This document shows positions 17,250-25,955 of a DNA stretch of 39,554 nt, in pieces (the first letter of the stretch is position 1; each line of letters opens with the position of its first letter). The notes beneath the pieces are model-generated. The model was not told the origin of the DNA. It saw nothing but the letters and a program-made list of their open reading frames with translations, and did not search any database. Both the position numbers and the translations under genes were made by a program. Source of the DNA: Actinomycetota bacterium (GTDB taxonomy: Bacteria > Actinomycetota > Acidimicrobiia > Acidimicrobiales > RAAP-2); contig WLNA01000005.1 in the NCBI GenBank assembly GCA_009726065.1, positions 1 through 39,554 on the forward strand, in the 5' to 3' direction.

Positions 17250-19354
17250 GCGAGCAATTCTTGCAGCGCCGCCTCTAGTTGACTCGCCACAACCTCCGGA
17301 CGAAAAAGACGTTCGGCTTCGGCTCGACAACGAGATGCCAGTGCTAGACGCTCCGGTTTGCTGAGCGACGCTAGTCGATGCAATTGCTGAAACACGGTGT
17401 CACTCTCATGTAAACCGACTGGGACGACAAAGGCGACATCCCTCGAGACTTCCTCACTCGCGCCCACCCGATCAGTCACAAATACGGGCACACCCGCGGC
17501 TAAGGCCTCGGCCACGGTGAGCCCAAAGGGTTCGTAGCGAGAGAGCTGGAGGAGCGCCAGGCCGCTCTGCAGAGCCTCGAATACTTCGGCGCGACTCTTA
17601 TGCCCTACCAGATTGGTTACCGATGGATTAGAGGAGCGCACGGTGTCGCGGTAGTCACTCCAGAGCGAATGGTTGCCAATGATCTGGAATCGAATGTCAT
17701 GCTCATCTTCAGTGCGTTCGGCAACCCACGCATGTGTTACCTGAGCCACAACTTCGAGACCTTTGCGCACGGCCAGTCGTCCCACGACTAACACATCACG
17801 TCCACCAGGACCCATGGTGATCTCATCGATATTGATGCAATTGGGCACTACTCGTACACGATTGGAATCGACGCCGTAGTCCTCAATGATGGCGTCACCG
17901 AAGTGTCGGCTGATGGCCAGCACGCCCGTTGCACGGCGCGCATCGCGTGCTTGTCGGAGGCTACGCAGTTGGAGCCAACGTGAAACGACAAAATGCCTCA
18001 GCGCCGGCTGAGTGCTGACCCCATTGCGGTACTCGAGGTCGAACCACGTTCTCTCCCCCTGCGCGTGTACAGACGGGTGCATGATGACGGGAACCTTGAG
18101 GTTGCGTGGGACGCCCACACTCTCCATCGTTGAAAACTGATAGATGAAATCGTACGGAGTAGCACGGTGGAGGGCCCGCAAGCGTTTTGCGAGACGCTGG
18201 CGTCCCCGCGCTGCGAAAAGTTGGCTGGACATCATTTTGGTCAAGGAGTTTCTTGAATACCACTTCTCGAAGGCGAAATTAGATCGCTCGACGATGTAGT
18301 TGAACCCCTCGCGCTCACCTAGGCCGTAGGGATCGTCATCTTCTTTGGACGCCACGACAAAGACGTCGATGCTGTGGCCACGCTGAAGAAGTTGATCAAG
18401 TAAAAGACCCGCCACGCCTGGTGCGCCACCAGCATGGGGGTTGGGCGACGGACCGACGTAGGCGATACGCCAGCCCGGGAACCTCAAACCAGGAACTGCG
18501 CGTGAGTCCCGTTCACTCAGAAAGCGCCACTGAGACACTACGGTCCACGCATTCATGGCGAGTTGCCCGCCCGCCACCCAGGCCCATCGACGAAACTTCC
18601 TAGGCGAGCGAAATGCGCCGACCTCGCGCCCAATAGAACGCCACCGATACGCGGCACCAGTCAAGGGCGCCCAGCGCAACGAACGACGCGAGGCCTTACG
18701 TTCGGGGTGACGCGCTAAGACCAACCAGTCGTCGATGGCGATGACGCCGCGACGGCGCCACTGTTTGGCCGAGAAAGGACGACCGGGATGCGTAACGCGC
18801 ATCGCAGGCTCAAAGCCCACGGGTCCAACCTCTTTTTGAATCCGCCACGCCACGTCGCGATCCTCATGAGCCGCGTGTGGGAAGAGGCGATCGAATCCCC
18901 CAACCGCTACGAAGGCCTCGCGGCGGTAGGCGACGTTGCAGGTGAGAAAACTCCCACCGTCATGATCTTCAACGGAGTGTTCGTAGATTGCCGAGAAGGG
19001 TGGTGAGGTCGTGTCGCCCGTGACACCGGCGAAGGACGGGTGGCTAGTAAGAAAGCTTTGCGCTGCCACCACCCAGCCCTCCTGGACGGCAACGTCGTCA
19101 TCGGTGAAAAGAATGATCTCTCCCGTGGAGTGCTGTACGCCGAAGTTACGAGCGCGGGCCGGACCTATGCCTGAAGTACGTAACAGGGAAACTCCGGGAA
19201 ACAGCGCTGCGTCGTAGGGGGGCGTTGAACCGTCATCGACCACCACGATCTCCCCGACCCCATTGAGTTCTTCAACCTGAGGGCGCAACGTGTTGAGCAG
19301 TGCACCAAGGAGGTCGGGGCGGTCTTTGGATGCGATTACGACGGAGAGCTGCAC
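17228..19354 (-). CDS. Two-domain GT2-GT4 glycosyltransferase fusion
   Basis: 708 residues with two catalytic units. Residues 1 to about 250 form a GT2 domain: S-V-V-I-A-S-K-D-R-P, V-V-V-D-D-G-S-T at 37-44, F-T-D-D-D at 83-87 and the H-E-D-R-D segment at 163-167. After a basic linker, residues about 295-708 form a GT4 domain starting R-I-A-Y-V-G-P-S-P-N-P-H-A-G-G and ending with E-P-F-G-L-T-V-A-E (E-x7-E). Such a fusion could add two sugars in sequence. The GTG at 19354 is four bases past the stop of the upstream gene. It is the last gene of a four-gene minus-strand operon. The substrates are unknown. Confidence 0.87.
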   Translation of the reverse strand: MQLSVVIASKDRPDLLGALLNTLRPQVEELNGVGEIVVVDDGSTPPYDAALFPGVSLLRTSGIGPARARNFGVQHSTGEIILFTDDDVAVQEGWVVAAQSFLTSHPSFAGVTGDTTSPPFSAIYEHSVEDHDGGSFLTCNVAYRREAFVAVGGFDRLFPHAAHEDRDVAWRIQKEVGPVGFEPAMRVTHPGRPFSAKQWRRRGVIAIDDWLVLARHPERKASRRSLRWAPLTGAAYRWRSIGREVGAFRSPRKFRRWAWVAGGQLAMNAWTVVSQWRFLSERDSRAVPGLRFPGWRIAYVGPSPNPHAGGAPGVAGLLLDQLLQRGHSIDVFVVASKEDDDPYGLGEREGFNYIVERSNFAFEKWYSRNSLTKMMSSQLFAARGRQRLAKRLRALHRATPYDFIYQFSTMESVGVPRNLKVPVIMHPSVHAQGERTWFDLEYRNGVSTQPALRHFVVSRWLQLRSLRQARDARRATGVLAISRHFGDAIIEDYGVDSNRVRVVPNCINIDEITMGPGGRDVLVVGRLAVRKGLEVVAQVTHAWVAERTEDEHDIRFQIIGNHSLWSDYRDTVRSSNPSVTNLVGHKSRAEVFEALQSGLALLQLSRYEPFGLTVAEALAAGVPVFVTDRVGASEEVSRDVAFVVPVGLHESDTVFQQLHRLASLSKPERLALASRCRAEAERLFRPEVVASQLEAALQELLAYSQQRS

Positions 19355-19358
19355 GACG

Positions 19359-21569
19359 CTATTCCATCACGGATTCGTAGAGCGACTCGACCAGAGTGGC
19401 AATCTGAGGTGCGCCGTATCGCGCCGCCGTCGCACGCGCCCGATTACCTAGTGCGTTGCGATCGATTTCTCCGCTACTAACTCGTCGCAAGACGTTCGCT
19501 AGCGAGGATGCAACGTTCGGCTCATAGAAGAGTCCATTATCTTCATCGACTATGAAATCGAGGACTCCACCCTGCCGAGGCACCACGACGACGCGTCCCG
19601 CCGCCATCGCTTCGGTTACAACATTGCCGAAAGGTTCAGGAGAGCGCGACGTGAGGACGGTGACGTCAAAGGTCGCCATAACGGAAGGTACGTCGGCGAC
19701 CGAGCCAAGAAATCGCACTTGAGAACCGAACGGTTCTGCCGCTTTGCGAAGTTGGGTCTCGAAGCCAGCCTCATCGAAGAGTGCTCCGCCCACGAACGTT
19801 ATCGAAAACGGCACGTCAGCCAGAAACGAGGCGGCCTCCAGCATTAAATCTTGGCCCTTCCAGGCGGCAATGCGACCGACGACCCCGATTCGGAGCTCTG
19901 GACTCATTGTCGGGGCGGGAACGGCGAAGAATGAACTATCTACCGGGCTGTGAATCACTCGCGCATCTGGACTCGCGGCCTGTGCCGTCACATGAGAGTT
20001 GGCGATAACCGCGTCGGTGCGTATCGCCAGCAAAGCCCGCAGACCACGGGCGGTGGGCGCAGAGAGGTAGGGCGGCGACCAGAGATCACGGACGTGGGCA
20101 ACGAGTCGCCACGATTGACCCAACGATGCAACCGTTCCTAGTACGAAGGCCTTAAGGGAGTTCGTATGCACTAACAATGTGCCCCGTTGTCGTAGGAGGT
20201 GTGCAAGCCGTAGTGCAAAGGTGACCGAGTCCCAGAGGGAGATCATGAACCCACCCCAGATATTTTCTCGCCGTCGGGACTGAGTTCGCTCAGACATAGG
20301 AAGCACTTCGTAGGTGATCCCCCGACTCCGTAGTTCGCGTTCAAAAGGACCGTTCTCAAAGAGGACGAAGTGAGGCGTAAAGCGACCAGCACTTACGAGC
20401 ACTTCAGCCGTCCGGGCCATGGCCAATTCTCCTCCGCTCAGGCGGGCCGTGTGATCGAGGACCACCACCCCACGGGGTTCCTCTACGCGCGTGAGCAGCT
20501 CTTGGTAGTGCTGGACGAAATATGCCGCAACCGTTGGCCACGACAGACCGTTGATACTTTGGCGAATGGTCTCGGGATCGGCCAACTGCTGATGCAATCC
20601 AAGCAAGATTTGCTCTGCGAGTTCTCCAACATCACCGGCAGCAAAGGAAGCTACAAACGATGACATCTCGGCAACCTCAACCAAGCCACCTACGTCACTA
20701 ACGACAACGGGCGTCCCCGCCGCTAACGATTCGAGAACCACCAGACCAAAACCTTCGTGAGCCATCGTCGGCACGACGGTGAGAGAGGCTGCACTCAACC
20801 AATCATTTCGCTCCGCCTCGGAAACGAGTCCCATCAGGTGCACGCGGTCGGCGAGCTGGAGGCTCTCGATCAGTGTCGCCAGAGCTGATCGCTCGGGACC
20901 CTCACCAAGAATCACCAACTCGGCAGTCGGAACATGCACCATCGCTCGGATCAAGACGTCTAGGCCCATTCGGGCCACGAGGCGACGAACGGCCACCACT
21001 AGATGGGTATCGGGTCGCAAGGCAAGTCGTTGTCGGGCATCGGCTTGAGATGTTGAAGTGTGTAGATGAACACCCGGCGGAACTACTCGCACGCGTTCCG
21101 GTCGGACGCCGTAGTTGGTGATTACCACCTCGGCGAAGGCGTAGGAGAGAACGACTATCGATTCGGCTCGGCGCAGAACAAACCGCTCAATCTGCCTCTT
21201 CACTAGCGAACCGAGGCGTGAGCCCCCGGTCCAACGGCTCTCTGCGGCCCACGGACCCTGAAAATGAACGACCATAGGACGATGGCGGAGCGCGCCGGAT
21301 GCCACCGCCACCAGGGCGTGCGGCGCAAAGTGAACATCGATGAGATCAACTTTGGTGTTTCGAACAACTCGTGCCACTTCGCAATTGCGACGCCATAGCG
21401 ATCCCTCGCTAAGAGCTTCACTGTATGGTTCAACGCCACCAACCCAGGTGCTTACAGCATTAATGCCATTCGCGCGCTGTGCTTCAACGAGATTTGTGCA
21501 GTAGGTGTTCAATCCTCCGACGCGTACCGCCAGAGACTCCAGGCCGACGTGGAGTACCGAAAGCGTCAT
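19359..21569 (-). CDS. Tandem GT4-GT4 glycosyltransferase fusion
   Basis: 736 residues consisting of two complete GT4 units head to tail. The first (1 to about 365) opens with L-H-V-G-L-E-S-L-A-V-R-V-G-G-L-N-T-Y and has E-G-F-G-L-V-V-L-E. The second (about 368-736) opens with V-V-V-L-D-H-T-A-R-L-S-G-G-E-L and has E-P-F-G-N-V-V-T-E. Both E-x7-E motifs are intact, so both units may be active. The ATG at 21569 overlaps the upstream stop as ATGA. It probably adds two residues, or a repeated disaccharide, to the glycan. The two halves are clearly diverged, so the fusion is not recent. Confidence 0.88.
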   Translation of the reverse strand: MTLSVLHVGLESLAVRVGGLNTYCTNLVEAQRANGINAVSTWVGGVEPYSEALSEGSLWRRNCEVARVVRNTKVDLIDVHFAPHALVAVASGALRHRPMVVHFQGPWAAESRWTGGSRLGSLVKRQIERFVLRRAESIVVLSYAFAEVVITNYGVRPERVRVVPPGVHLHTSTSQADARQRLALRPDTHLVVAVRRLVARMGLDVLIRAMVHVPTAELVILGEGPERSALATLIESLQLADRVHLMGLVSEAERNDWLSAASLTVVPTMAHEGFGLVVLESLAAGTPVVVSDVGGLVEVAEMSSFVASFAAGDVGELAEQILLGLHQQLADPETIRQSINGLSWPTVAAYFVQHYQELLTRVEEPRGVVVLDHTARLSGGELAMARTAEVLVSAGRFTPHFVLFENGPFERELRSRGITYEVLPMSERTQSRRRENIWGGFMISLWDSVTFALRLAHLLRQRGTLLVHTNSLKAFVLGTVASLGQSWRLVAHVRDLWSPPYLSAPTARGLRALLAIRTDAVIANSHVTAQAASPDARVIHSPVDSSFFAVPAPTMSPELRIGVVGRIAAWKGQDLMLEAASFLADVPFSITFVGGALFDEAGFETQLRKAAEPFGSQVRFLGSVADVPSVMATFDVTVLTSRSPEPFGNVVTEAMAAGRVVVVPRQGGVLDFIVDEDNGLFYEPNVASSLANVLRRVSSGEIDRNALGNRARATAARYGAPQIATLVESLYESVME

Positions 21570-22672
21570 CGGTGCCCCGTCAACAGTTCGCGATAGAGAT
21601 CCTCATAACTGGCAATCATCCGCGTCAGCGAGAATTCGCGAGCTCGTTGCGACGCTTGTTTCCCCAGCGTACGGACATGCTCACGATCGTTGGACCAACT
21701 GGTCAACCAGCGCGCAAGTTGTGAGGCACTCCCATCAAAGAGCGCCCCACCTTCTTCATTGCCTATTAGTCGACGGGCCACGCCAACGTCCGTCGACAGT
21801 ACTGCGCAGCCAGTGAGGGCCGCCTCGACCAGAAATAGTCCAAACGACTCGTAGGTCGAATTGCATAACACAACGTCAGACTCGACATACATGGGCCCCA
21901 CATCGTCCAGCGCCCCGGTGAAGAAGACTCGATCTCTGAGCCCTAAAGACTCGACTAGGTGGAGGTAGGGCGTTACATCACCCTTGCCGACAACAGTGAG
22001 GGTCACGGTTTCGTCGCTGACCATAGTCAAGGCCCGGATGGCTCCTCCAACGCCCTTGAGAGCGAAATCACCCGTCACCATAAGTACGCGCAGTGGACTT
22101 ATGCCAGAGCGTTCTGCGAAGGGGAATTTCAGTTCGTCTACACCGTTCGGAATGACTCGTACGTCCATGTCGGGATAGTGCGCGTGCAACTGATCGGCGA
22201 CCGAGTCAGAGACGGCCACCAAGAGGCCCGTTCGACTTGGTGTGAAATTGCGACGCTCCACGAAACGACCGACAATGCGAGCAATTTTTGCATTGCCATA
22301 TCGCCAGAGACGATTTTCACCACGGACTACTTGGGCCGCGGCCTGACAGAGATGCACCGTCGCGATATCGGCCCCGCCCCTGTTGATTGCGCCACAGGTG
22401 TGCAGCAGACCGCCAGACTTCATCAACTTTGTTTTTGACGGCGACCGAAAATAAAAGCCAACAATGCGAGCAAACGCCGGCTTGGCTACTAGAGCCACGG
22501 GGATCTGCTCATAAGCGTCACGAAGCTCCGTTAATCCTTCGCCAGCAATGACGTGGGTGCGAAATCCCTCGCTGAGTCCGTTAAGGAGAGCGGCGTTCAT
22601 TCTTTCCATCCCACCACCGTGAGGACTGACCGAATGAGCCATAAACCAGATATCAGCAGGAACCTGTTTCAC
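21566..22672 (-). CDS. GT4 glycosyltransferase
   Basis: A 368-residue GT-B enzyme beginning A-D-I-W-F-M-A-H-S-V-S-P-H-G-G-G-M-E-R-M (glycine loop) with E-S-F-G-L-F-L-V-E as E-x7-E. The start is GTG at 22672, overlapping the upstream stop by one base (TAGTG), and the end overlaps the next gene by four bases, so it sits inside a tightly coupled operon. Role in the same polysaccharide; donor unknown. Confidence 0.88.
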   Translation of the reverse strand: MKQVPADIWFMAHSVSPHGGGMERMNAALLNGLSEGFRTHVIAGEGLTELRDAYEQIPVALVAKPAFARIVGFYFRSPSKTKLMKSGGLLHTCGAINRGGADIATVHLCQAAAQVVRGENRLWRYGNAKIARIVGRFVERRNFTPSRTGLLVAVSDSVADQLHAHYPDMDVRVIPNGVDELKFPFAERSGISPLRVLMVTGDFALKGVGGAIRALTMVSDETVTLTVVGKGDVTPYLHLVESLGLRDRVFFTGALDDVGPMYVESDVVLCNSTYESFGLFLVEAALTGCAVLSTDVGVARRLIGNEEGGALFDGSASQLARWLTSWSNDREHVRTLGKQASQRAREFSLTRMIASYEDLYRELLTGHR

Positions 22673-24222
22673 TAAATCCGCACAGCTCTTCGTGGTTCAC
22701 CAGGCTTACGCCAAGTAAACGGAGGTGCAGAGGGCTCGGAGATCGTCGACACCATGGCCTCTTCGTCTTGTTTGGTCAAGAGCCGGTCTCCCGCCCCAAC
22801 GACAAACCAGAGCAACCAGCAGACAGAATAAAGATTCCCATTCGTCCATTGCAGCAGGGTGGCCATAATCACCCCTAGCACTACCAACCCCAACGGATCT
22901 CGTCTAAGCACCGCTAGGCGATAGCCCATTGCGGTCATACGCCACAGCATTAAGGCGTAGATAATCAGGCCGAAGATGCCAAAGGCAATCCCCATGTTGC
23001 CTGGGTCGAATTCCGTACCAGAGGCCGCACTCGAAGTGCTGTAGCGACTTGACGCGAGGTTGGTCGAACCAGAGCCGTGACCAAAGGGATTCTTAAATGC
23101 GGAGAACATGCCTACTCGGGTGGCCTTTATATGACCCGGCAGCGAAGAACCCGCGCCGGTCGGATCGGTGATCCCGCTGAGTTGGTGATCAACGAGAATC
23201 GAGGCAGTGGAATCAGGGCCCTGCAGCGCCGCCGAGCCGCCGCCGCCGCCGCCAATTGCTCCCGCAAACACGACTAACAGTCCCACGGCGATGACGCCGC
23301 AGAGCGCCACCGTGATGGGACGCATCCGTAAACGGGCGGCTGCGATGACGCCGAGCGCTAGAGCGGAAATGAAGATTGAGGTTCGCTGGGATTCGTAAAA
23401 AAGAGCCAGGGCGACGACGGACATCGCCGCAAGATGTACGGGAAGCGGCATGCGGACCGACTTGGCGGCCAGGACCGACCAAACAATCAGTCCCACGCTC
23501 AGAAACACCGCGTACTCCTGCGCCGAGGAAAATGTACTGAACGCTCGAATAATGCCCGAACCCAAGTTGAGGGCCGTGTAGCCCTTGGATTCAATCCAGG
23601 TGATGTCCCACGAAGGAAATTGAACGAACTGTTGGTAGAGACCGTACGCCGAGGCAACCAACGACAAGATCGCCACGTTCCATACAACTCGCCACAAGAC
23701 CTCGGGGGTACCGTAGCGCCGACCAATCCAGAATCCCAATGTAGGTACGAAGACGAAGAGGAGACCGCCAATACCGGCCATCAATCCACCCTGTTTGGGA
23801 TTCGCCACTTCGAGGATCGCCACCACATTAAAACCCAAGACGACTCGAGCCAGCGGCGAGAGGGGCTGTGAGTCCTTGTCATTGAATACCACAAACATCA
23901 AGACGACCAGCGCGACCGGGCCAATAATCAAGACGGGGTCACCAGAGAATGCGACGTTGCCACCGCCGGGCGTGAAGCGGCGAATAAAGCCGAGAAAGAC
24001 CATCCAGACTGGCATGATTGTTATCAACAGTGTCGGGTTAGACCACGCGATTGCCATAACCAGCGGAATTGCGATCAACGCAAAGACTATGTGCGTGCCC
24101 GCCACCAAAGAGAGAACGAGGGAGCCCAACGTCGCCACGAGCACGATGAGCCAGGAACGACCGCCCCGTGAGCTCATAGGCAAGCTCACGGGAGCCCTTG
24201 AAGTACTCAATGTCCCCGCCAC
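22672..24222 (-). CDS. O-antigen ligase / Wzy-like polymerase membrane protein
   Basis: A polytopic membrane protein of 516 residues with roughly eleven or twelve hydrophobic segments. It has a long extracytoplasmic loop (about residues 320-415) rich in Gly, Ser and Thr and containing A-F-K-N-P-F-G-H-G-S-G, the pattern seen in Wzy_C/O-antigen ligase proteins (N-P-x-x-G-x-G). It is probably the polymerase that joins flipped repeat units, or a ligase. The start is GTG at 24222, with a CAAAAT hexamer six bases upstream; a later ATG at residue 16 is an alternative. It heads the operon wzy-GT4-GT4/GT4-GT2/GT4 and diverges from the wzc-like gene. Confidence 0.8.
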   Translation of the reverse strand: MAGTLSTSRAPVSLPMSSRGGRSWLIVLVATLGSLVLSLVAGTHIVFALIAIPLVMAIAWSNPTLLITIMPVWMVFLGFIRRFTPGGGNVAFSGDPVLIIGPVALVVLMFVVFNDKDSQPLSPLARVVLGFNVVAILEVANPKQGGLMAGIGGLLFVFVPTLGFWIGRRYGTPEVLWRVVWNVAILSLVASAYGLYQQFVQFPSWDITWIESKGYTALNLGSGIIRAFSTFSSAQEYAVFLSVGLIVWSVLAAKSVRMPLPVHLAAMSVVALALFYESQRTSIFISALALGVIAAARLRMRPITVALCGVIAVGLLVVFAGAIGGGGGGSAALQGPDSTASILVDHQLSGITDPTGAGSSLPGHIKATRVGMFSAFKNPFGHGSGSTNLASSRYSTSSAASGTEFDPGNMGIAFGIFGLIIYALMLWRMTAMGYRLAVLRRDPLGLVVLGVIMATLLQWTNGNLYSVCWLLWFVVGAGDRLLTKQDEEAMVSTISEPSAPPFTWRKPGEPRRAVRI

Positions 24223-24228
24223 ATCTTC

Positions 24229-24234
24229 ATTTTG
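24229..24234 (-). promoter_or_regulatory. Putative -10 (CAAAAT) for the wzy-like operon
   Basis: CAAAAT on the minus strand, then six bases, then GTG at 24222. It sits in the 80-base divergent gap with the wzc-like promoter. Confidence 0.4.
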
Positions 24235-24290
24235 CCACAGGAAGCCTTATTTTCTTATCTCACGACTAGTTAGCCGTACTTTTCTAGGGG

Positions 24291-24296
24291 TACAAT
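24291..24296 (+). promoter_or_regulatory. Putative -10 (TACAAT) for leaderless wzc-like gene
   Basis: TACAAT followed by six bases and GTG at 24303, identical in hexamer and spacing to the start at 11042. This suggests the initiating transferase and the length regulator use matching promoters. No good -35 was found. Confidence 0.55.
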
Positions 24297-24302
24297 TCTC
24301 CC

Positions 24303-25937
24303 GTGGAGACAAACAACGAGGTCCGTCGCACCCCAATGGAGTATCTCCAGACTGTTTGGCGTCGTCGAGTCATCGTTCTCGTCTGCACCTTGACGTCTTT
24401 GGGTCTCATGATTGCCGTCGATACAGTGCGCCCTTCGAAGTACGCATCAACCGCCAAGGTCTCGTTCGGGACTCGAACGTTGACAGTCACAGCGATGGGT
24501 ACCAACCTCATCCGCCTGGGATCCACACCTGTGCGCACTGCTGCCAAGGGCATCTTGGGTGTCGGCCTGCCAAGTTGTTCCATCAAGCAAGAAGGCACCA
24601 CCGCAATTGTCGACATCACCTGCAATGCCAACGATCCATCGTTGGCGGCGCGTGCAGCTAACGCGTGGGCCGACGGTTATAACCAAGTAATGCGCTCGCA
24701 AAGCGTGTGGAACGCTCTAAGCGCTGCGCAGTACATTCGAGGTTTGCTGGATGCCCAAAACGCCACTGTGTCCTCATTGACTAGTGCCGCCGCCTCCGTG
24801 GAGAAGAATTCAGTTCTCGGCCGGCTGTACAGCAAGCAACTCAGCGAAGCGTACGCCACGTTGGAAGGCCTCCGCTCGCAACTGAGCTCGGTTGAACTGG
24901 CATCCATCAACCCGCGCAACGCCATATCAATTCTGCAATTGGCTGCGCCCAATCGCCAACCTCTATCTCCTAAGCCAACCTCAGACGCAATCTTGGCCTT
25001 CATCGCTGGCTTGGCGCTTGGCGTGGGTATTGCCGTTGTGCGAGAAACCATGGACGACAAGCTGCGAACTCGTACGGAATTGGAAGCGCTTAGCCATGGT
25101 CGGCCGGCCATTGGGCTGATTCCCAGTATTCGAGAGTGGGAAGACCGTAAGACGCCGCTCTTGATTAGCGCCGAGCAGCCAAAGAGTCCTCCAGCGGAAG
25201 CATTCAGATCGCTGCGAACATCGCTGCAATTCATGTCGCTCGACGATCCCATCAAAACGCTGCTCATAACCTCTCCCGCCGCTGCGGACGGTAAAACAAC
25301 AGTCACTTCAAACCTCGCCTACACCATTGCTTCTGCGGGTCAAGAAGTCATTATCGTCGGCTGCGACCTTCGCAAGCCCCGCATTCACGAATTCTTTGGG
25401 GTGAGTAATGACGTTGGGTTCACCTCCGTCATGCTGGGCGAAGTCGACCTCGACGACGCCATCATCGAGGTACCTGGATCGGCGTACCTGAAGATTCTGC
25501 CCGCGGGACCCATTCCACCAAATCCCGCGGAACTGCTGTCAGGCCGGCGGGCACAGTTGATTATGGAGCAAATAAAAGAGCGATGTGACATTGTGATCAT
25601 CGACTCGCCGCCAATGCTGCCAGTCTCGGACGCTCAGGTTCTCGCCGCAAAGGCCGATGCAGTGATTTTGGTCGCCGCGGCCGGCATATCAACAAAGCGT
25701 GATGTTGCTCGCTCGATGGAACTCATGATGCAAGTTGACGCCGCGCTGATTGGCGTCGTCTTAAACCGCGCGCCGTCAAGTGATGGGTATTCGTACTACC
25801 GCTACGGCTACGGCTACGGCTACGGTGAGGGATATGGCTACGGTTACGGCTATGGCGGGAGTGGCGCCTACGGCGGATCCGCAACTCCTGTGCCCGACAA
25901 TCTGCCAATGCCCGAACCTACGTCAACCAAGCCGTAG
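24303..25937 (+). CDS. Wzc-like polysaccharide co-polymerase / BY-type tyrosine kinase with Gly-Tyr tail
   Basis: 544 residues. One membrane helix lies near 22-39. An extracytoplasmic Wzz-type domain follows, with a second helix at about 228-246. The cytoplasmic BY-kinase has E299-x2-R302-x2-R305 (oligomer contact), Walker A A-A-D-G-K331-T-T, Walker A' V-I-I-V-G-C-D355-L-R-K-P-R, and Walker B I-V-I-I-D434-S-P-P. The C-terminal tail (496-523) holds 12 tyrosines, mostly alternating with glycine, the expected autophosphorylation cluster. Walker A has A-D-G-K where G-E-G-K is usual. It should control chain length and export together with the LMW phosphatase at 27904. It is followed 18 bases later by the DUF4012 gene. 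Confidence 0.92.
   Translation: METNNEVRRTPMEYLQTVWRRRVIVLVCTLTSLGLMIAVDTVRPSKYASTAKVSFGTRTLTVTAMGTNLIRLGSTPVRTAAKGILGVGLPSCSIKQEGTTAIVDITCNANDPSLAARAANAWADGYNQVMRSQSVWNALSAAQYIRGLLDAQNATVSSLTSAAASVEKNSVLGRLYSKQLSEAYATLEGLRSQLSSVELASINPRNAISILQLAAPNRQPLSPKPTSDAILAFIAGLALGVGIAVVRETMDDKLRTRTELEALSHGRPAIGLIPSIREWEDRKTPLLISAEQPKSPPAEAFRSLRTSLQFMSLDDPIKTLLITSPAAADGKTTVTSNLAYTIASAGQEVIIVGCDLRKPRIHEFFGVSNDVGFTSVMLGEVDLDDAIIEVPGSAYLKILPAGPIPPNPAELLSGRRAQLIMEQIKERCDIVIIDSPPMLPVSDAQVLAAKADAVILVAAAGISTKRDVARSMELMMQVDAALIGVVLNRAPSSDGYSYYRYGYGYGYGEGYGYGYGYGGSGAYGGSATPVPDNLPMPEPTSTKP
25788..25871 (+). repeat. Gly-Tyr low-complexity coding repeat in the kinase tail
   Basis: The codons for residues 496-523 are dominated by alternating TAC/TAT and GGC, giving two runs of four Tyr-Gly pairs (501-508 and 511-518) separated by Glu-Gly. 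The near-hexanucleotide repeat could vary in copy number by slippage while staying in frame, changing the number of phosphorylatable tyrosines. Confidence 0.8.
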
Positions 25938-25955
25938 CTTGATTCCAGGCGCATC

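Noticed and set aside
25788..25871. Short repeats as a CRISPR-like or non-coding tandem array
   Set aside because: The repeat is in frame at the end of the kinase gene and encodes the expected tyrosine cluster; there are no spacers.
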